Both the position numbers and the translations under genes were made by a program. Of a DNA stretch of 64,000 nucleotides, positions 63,049-64,000 are shown piece after piece. Numbering within the stretch: the first letter of the stretch is position 1; each line of letters begins with the position of its first letter. The notes beneath the pieces were generated by a model. It was not told the origin of the DNA. It saw only the letters and a program-made list of their open reading frames with translations, and ran no database searches. Source of the stretch: Burkholderiaceae bacterium (GTDB taxonomy: Bacteria; Pseudomonadota; Gammaproteobacteria; Burkholderiales; Burkholderiaceae_E); the NCBI GenBank assembly GCA_016710525.1, contig JADJVQ010000014.1, positions 62,001-126,000 on the forward strand, written 5' to 3'.

Positions 63049-64000
63049 ATGCCAGCCCCTTCCCTCCTGTCTTCCCTGGTTCGCACACTCGTGATCGGCG
63101 TGCTGATCGCCGGACCCCACGCCCAGGCGTCGGAGCCCAAGGCGGCACCCGCCGACGACGCCAAGTCGGCCAAGAGCGCCAAGCCCGCGGCCGCACCGGA
63201 AGAGGGAAAGTCGGCCAAGGGCACGGTCAAGCCCCTGGCGAGCGTCGAAGACGCCAAGCCGGGCAAGCCGGCCAAAGCGGCTCACGCGGACGAGGAGGCC
63301 AAACCGGCGAAGGCGGGCAAGCATGGCGAGGCCGCCGCGTCGGGCACCGCCAAGGCCGGCGCGCGGCCTGCCGAACAAACGGAAGCCGCCAGGCTCGAGG
63401 ACCTCGGCGTGAAGATCGCCGAAAAGCTCGCCAAGGCCAAAGCGCCCGACGGCGGGTCGCCCGGGGCGCTGGTCATTCGCGTCAAGTCGCCCGAACGCGC
63501 CGCCGGATCAGGCCATGGCGCACCCGCCCCGGTCTCGGCACACGGGCGTTCGGCGCCACAGCCCGAGCTGCATGCGCTGGTGCTTGCCGCCTCGCAGCGC
63601 GAAGCTTCGCGGGCCGCCCCCGCCGCTGGCGCCCCCGCCGGCAACGGCCACGGCGACAGTCACGCCGCGCACTGGTCCTACACCGGTGAAGCCGGGCCGC
63701 AGAACTGGGCTCGCCTGAAGCCCGAGTTCGCCAAATGCGCCGAAGGCGCCCGCCAGTCGCCGATCAACATCCGCGGCGGCATCAAGGTCGACCTCGAACC
63801 GATCGGCTTCGAGTACCGTCCCAGCACCTTCAGCGTGATCGACAACGGCCACACCGTGCAGGTGAACGTGGACAGCGGCAACGCCATCACGATCATGGGC
63901 CGTCGTTACGAGCTGGTCCAGTTCCACTTCCATCGCCCGGCCGAGGAACGCGTCGACGGGCGGGTCTACGACATGGTCGCCCACCTCGTGCACAAGGATC
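63049..64000 (+). CDS. Alpha-carbonic anhydrase with long Ala/Lys/Pro-rich N-terminal region, partial
   Basis: Periplasmic zinc enzyme that hydrates CO2; the right edge cuts it after about 317 codons. A signal peptide (residues 1-27) is followed by roughly 180 residues of low-complexity Ala/Lys/Pro/Glu sequence with several His. The carbonic anhydrase domain starts with HWSYTGEAGPQNW, then RQSPINI. The three zinc histidines are H293 and H295 in FHFHR and H312 in VAHLVHKD. Such an extension is much longer than in most bacterial alpha enzymes. Confidence 0.9.
   Translation, partial: MPAPSLLSSLVRTLVIGVLIAGPHAQASEPKAAPADDAKSAKSAKPAAAPEEGKSAKGTVKPLASVEDAKPGKPAKAAHADEEAKPAKAGKHGEAAASGTAKAGARPAEQTEAARLEDLGVKIAEKLAKAKAPDGGSPGALVIRVKSPERAAGSGHGAPAPVSAHGRSAPQPELHALVLAASQREASRAAPAAGAPAGNGHGDSHAAHWSYTGEAGPQNWARLKPEFAKCAEGARQSPINIRGGIKVDLEPIGFEYRPSTFSVIDNGHTVQVNVDSGNAITIMGRRYELVQFHFHRPAEERVDGRVYDMVAHLVHKD

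Overview
The window is GC-rich, densely coding DNA without rRNA, tRNA or CRISPR that I can recognise. The gene set points to a betaproteobacterium of the order Burkholderiales: four periplasmic Bug (TctC-type) solute receptors, three family III (CaiB/BaiF) CoA-transferases, several enoyl-CoA hydratases, acyl-CoA ligase, carboxylase and dehydrogenase genes, and a PHA synthase. This assignment is inference from gene content; no marker gene such as 16S is present. No stretch longer than about 300 bases lacks a gene.

Layout. 1-10022 (minus strand): a branched-chain or carboxylic-acid ABC transporter operon (livH, livM, livG, livF, acyl-CoA ligase, livK, terminator, then an acyl-CoA carboxylase beta subunit running off the left edge). 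A MaoC-type dehydratase gene once led directly into livH, but an IS630-family element sits exactly in its TAG stop codon. 10182-13333 (plus): Bug receptor, enoyl-CoA hydratase, CoA-transferase. 13398-18086: TauE-type exporter, SnoaL-like protein, M16 peptidase, PHA synthase. 18100-25564: VOC protein (frameshifted), SDR, M81 peptidase, CYP153-like P450, enoyl-CoA hydratase, luciferase-like oxidoreductase, Lrp/AsnC regulator. 25757-31501: glmS, hydrolase plus Bug receptor divergent from a LysR regulator, shikimate dehydrogenase-like gene. 31743-38360: TRAP transporter (P, Q, M) with a hydrolase, TetR regulator, membrane-anchored hydrolase, catalase-like protein. 38560-45407: TetR regulator with a palindromic operator, Bug receptor, amidase, two tautomerases, CoA-transferase, HMG-CoA lyase-like enzyme, CreA. 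45474-51967 (minus): Bug receptor, acyl-CoA dehydrogenase, CoA-transferase, VOC protein, molybdopterin oxidoreductase. 52069-53025: metallo-beta-lactamase-fold hydrolase.

The most interesting locus is 53095-57062. It is a bufferin-type (MNIO-dependent RiPP metallophore) operon: a DUF2282 precursor (bufA), a DUF692/MNIO enzyme (bufB), a DUF2063 partner (bufC) and a DoxX membrane protein, divergent from an ECF sigma factor and a DUF1109/NrsF anti-sigma factor. Between them, both strands carry the same promoter-like motif, GTAACC, 16 bases, CGAA. This suggests one sigma factor fires both its own gene and the metallophore operon. The family is known; the paired promoters were found here by reading.

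57174-64000: enoyl-CoA hydratase, 3-hydroxyisobutyrate dehydrogenase-like enzyme, HSL-type hydrolase, GMC oxidoreductase (frameshifted), SnoaL-like protein (frameshifted), YaeQ, and an alpha-carbonic anhydrase cut by the right edge.

Four genes (9125-10022, 18100-18941, 60018-61626, 61753-62263) are each broken by one base in a short homopolymer, and each becomes a full-length family member when that base is corrected. Sequencing error is at least as likely as real decay.
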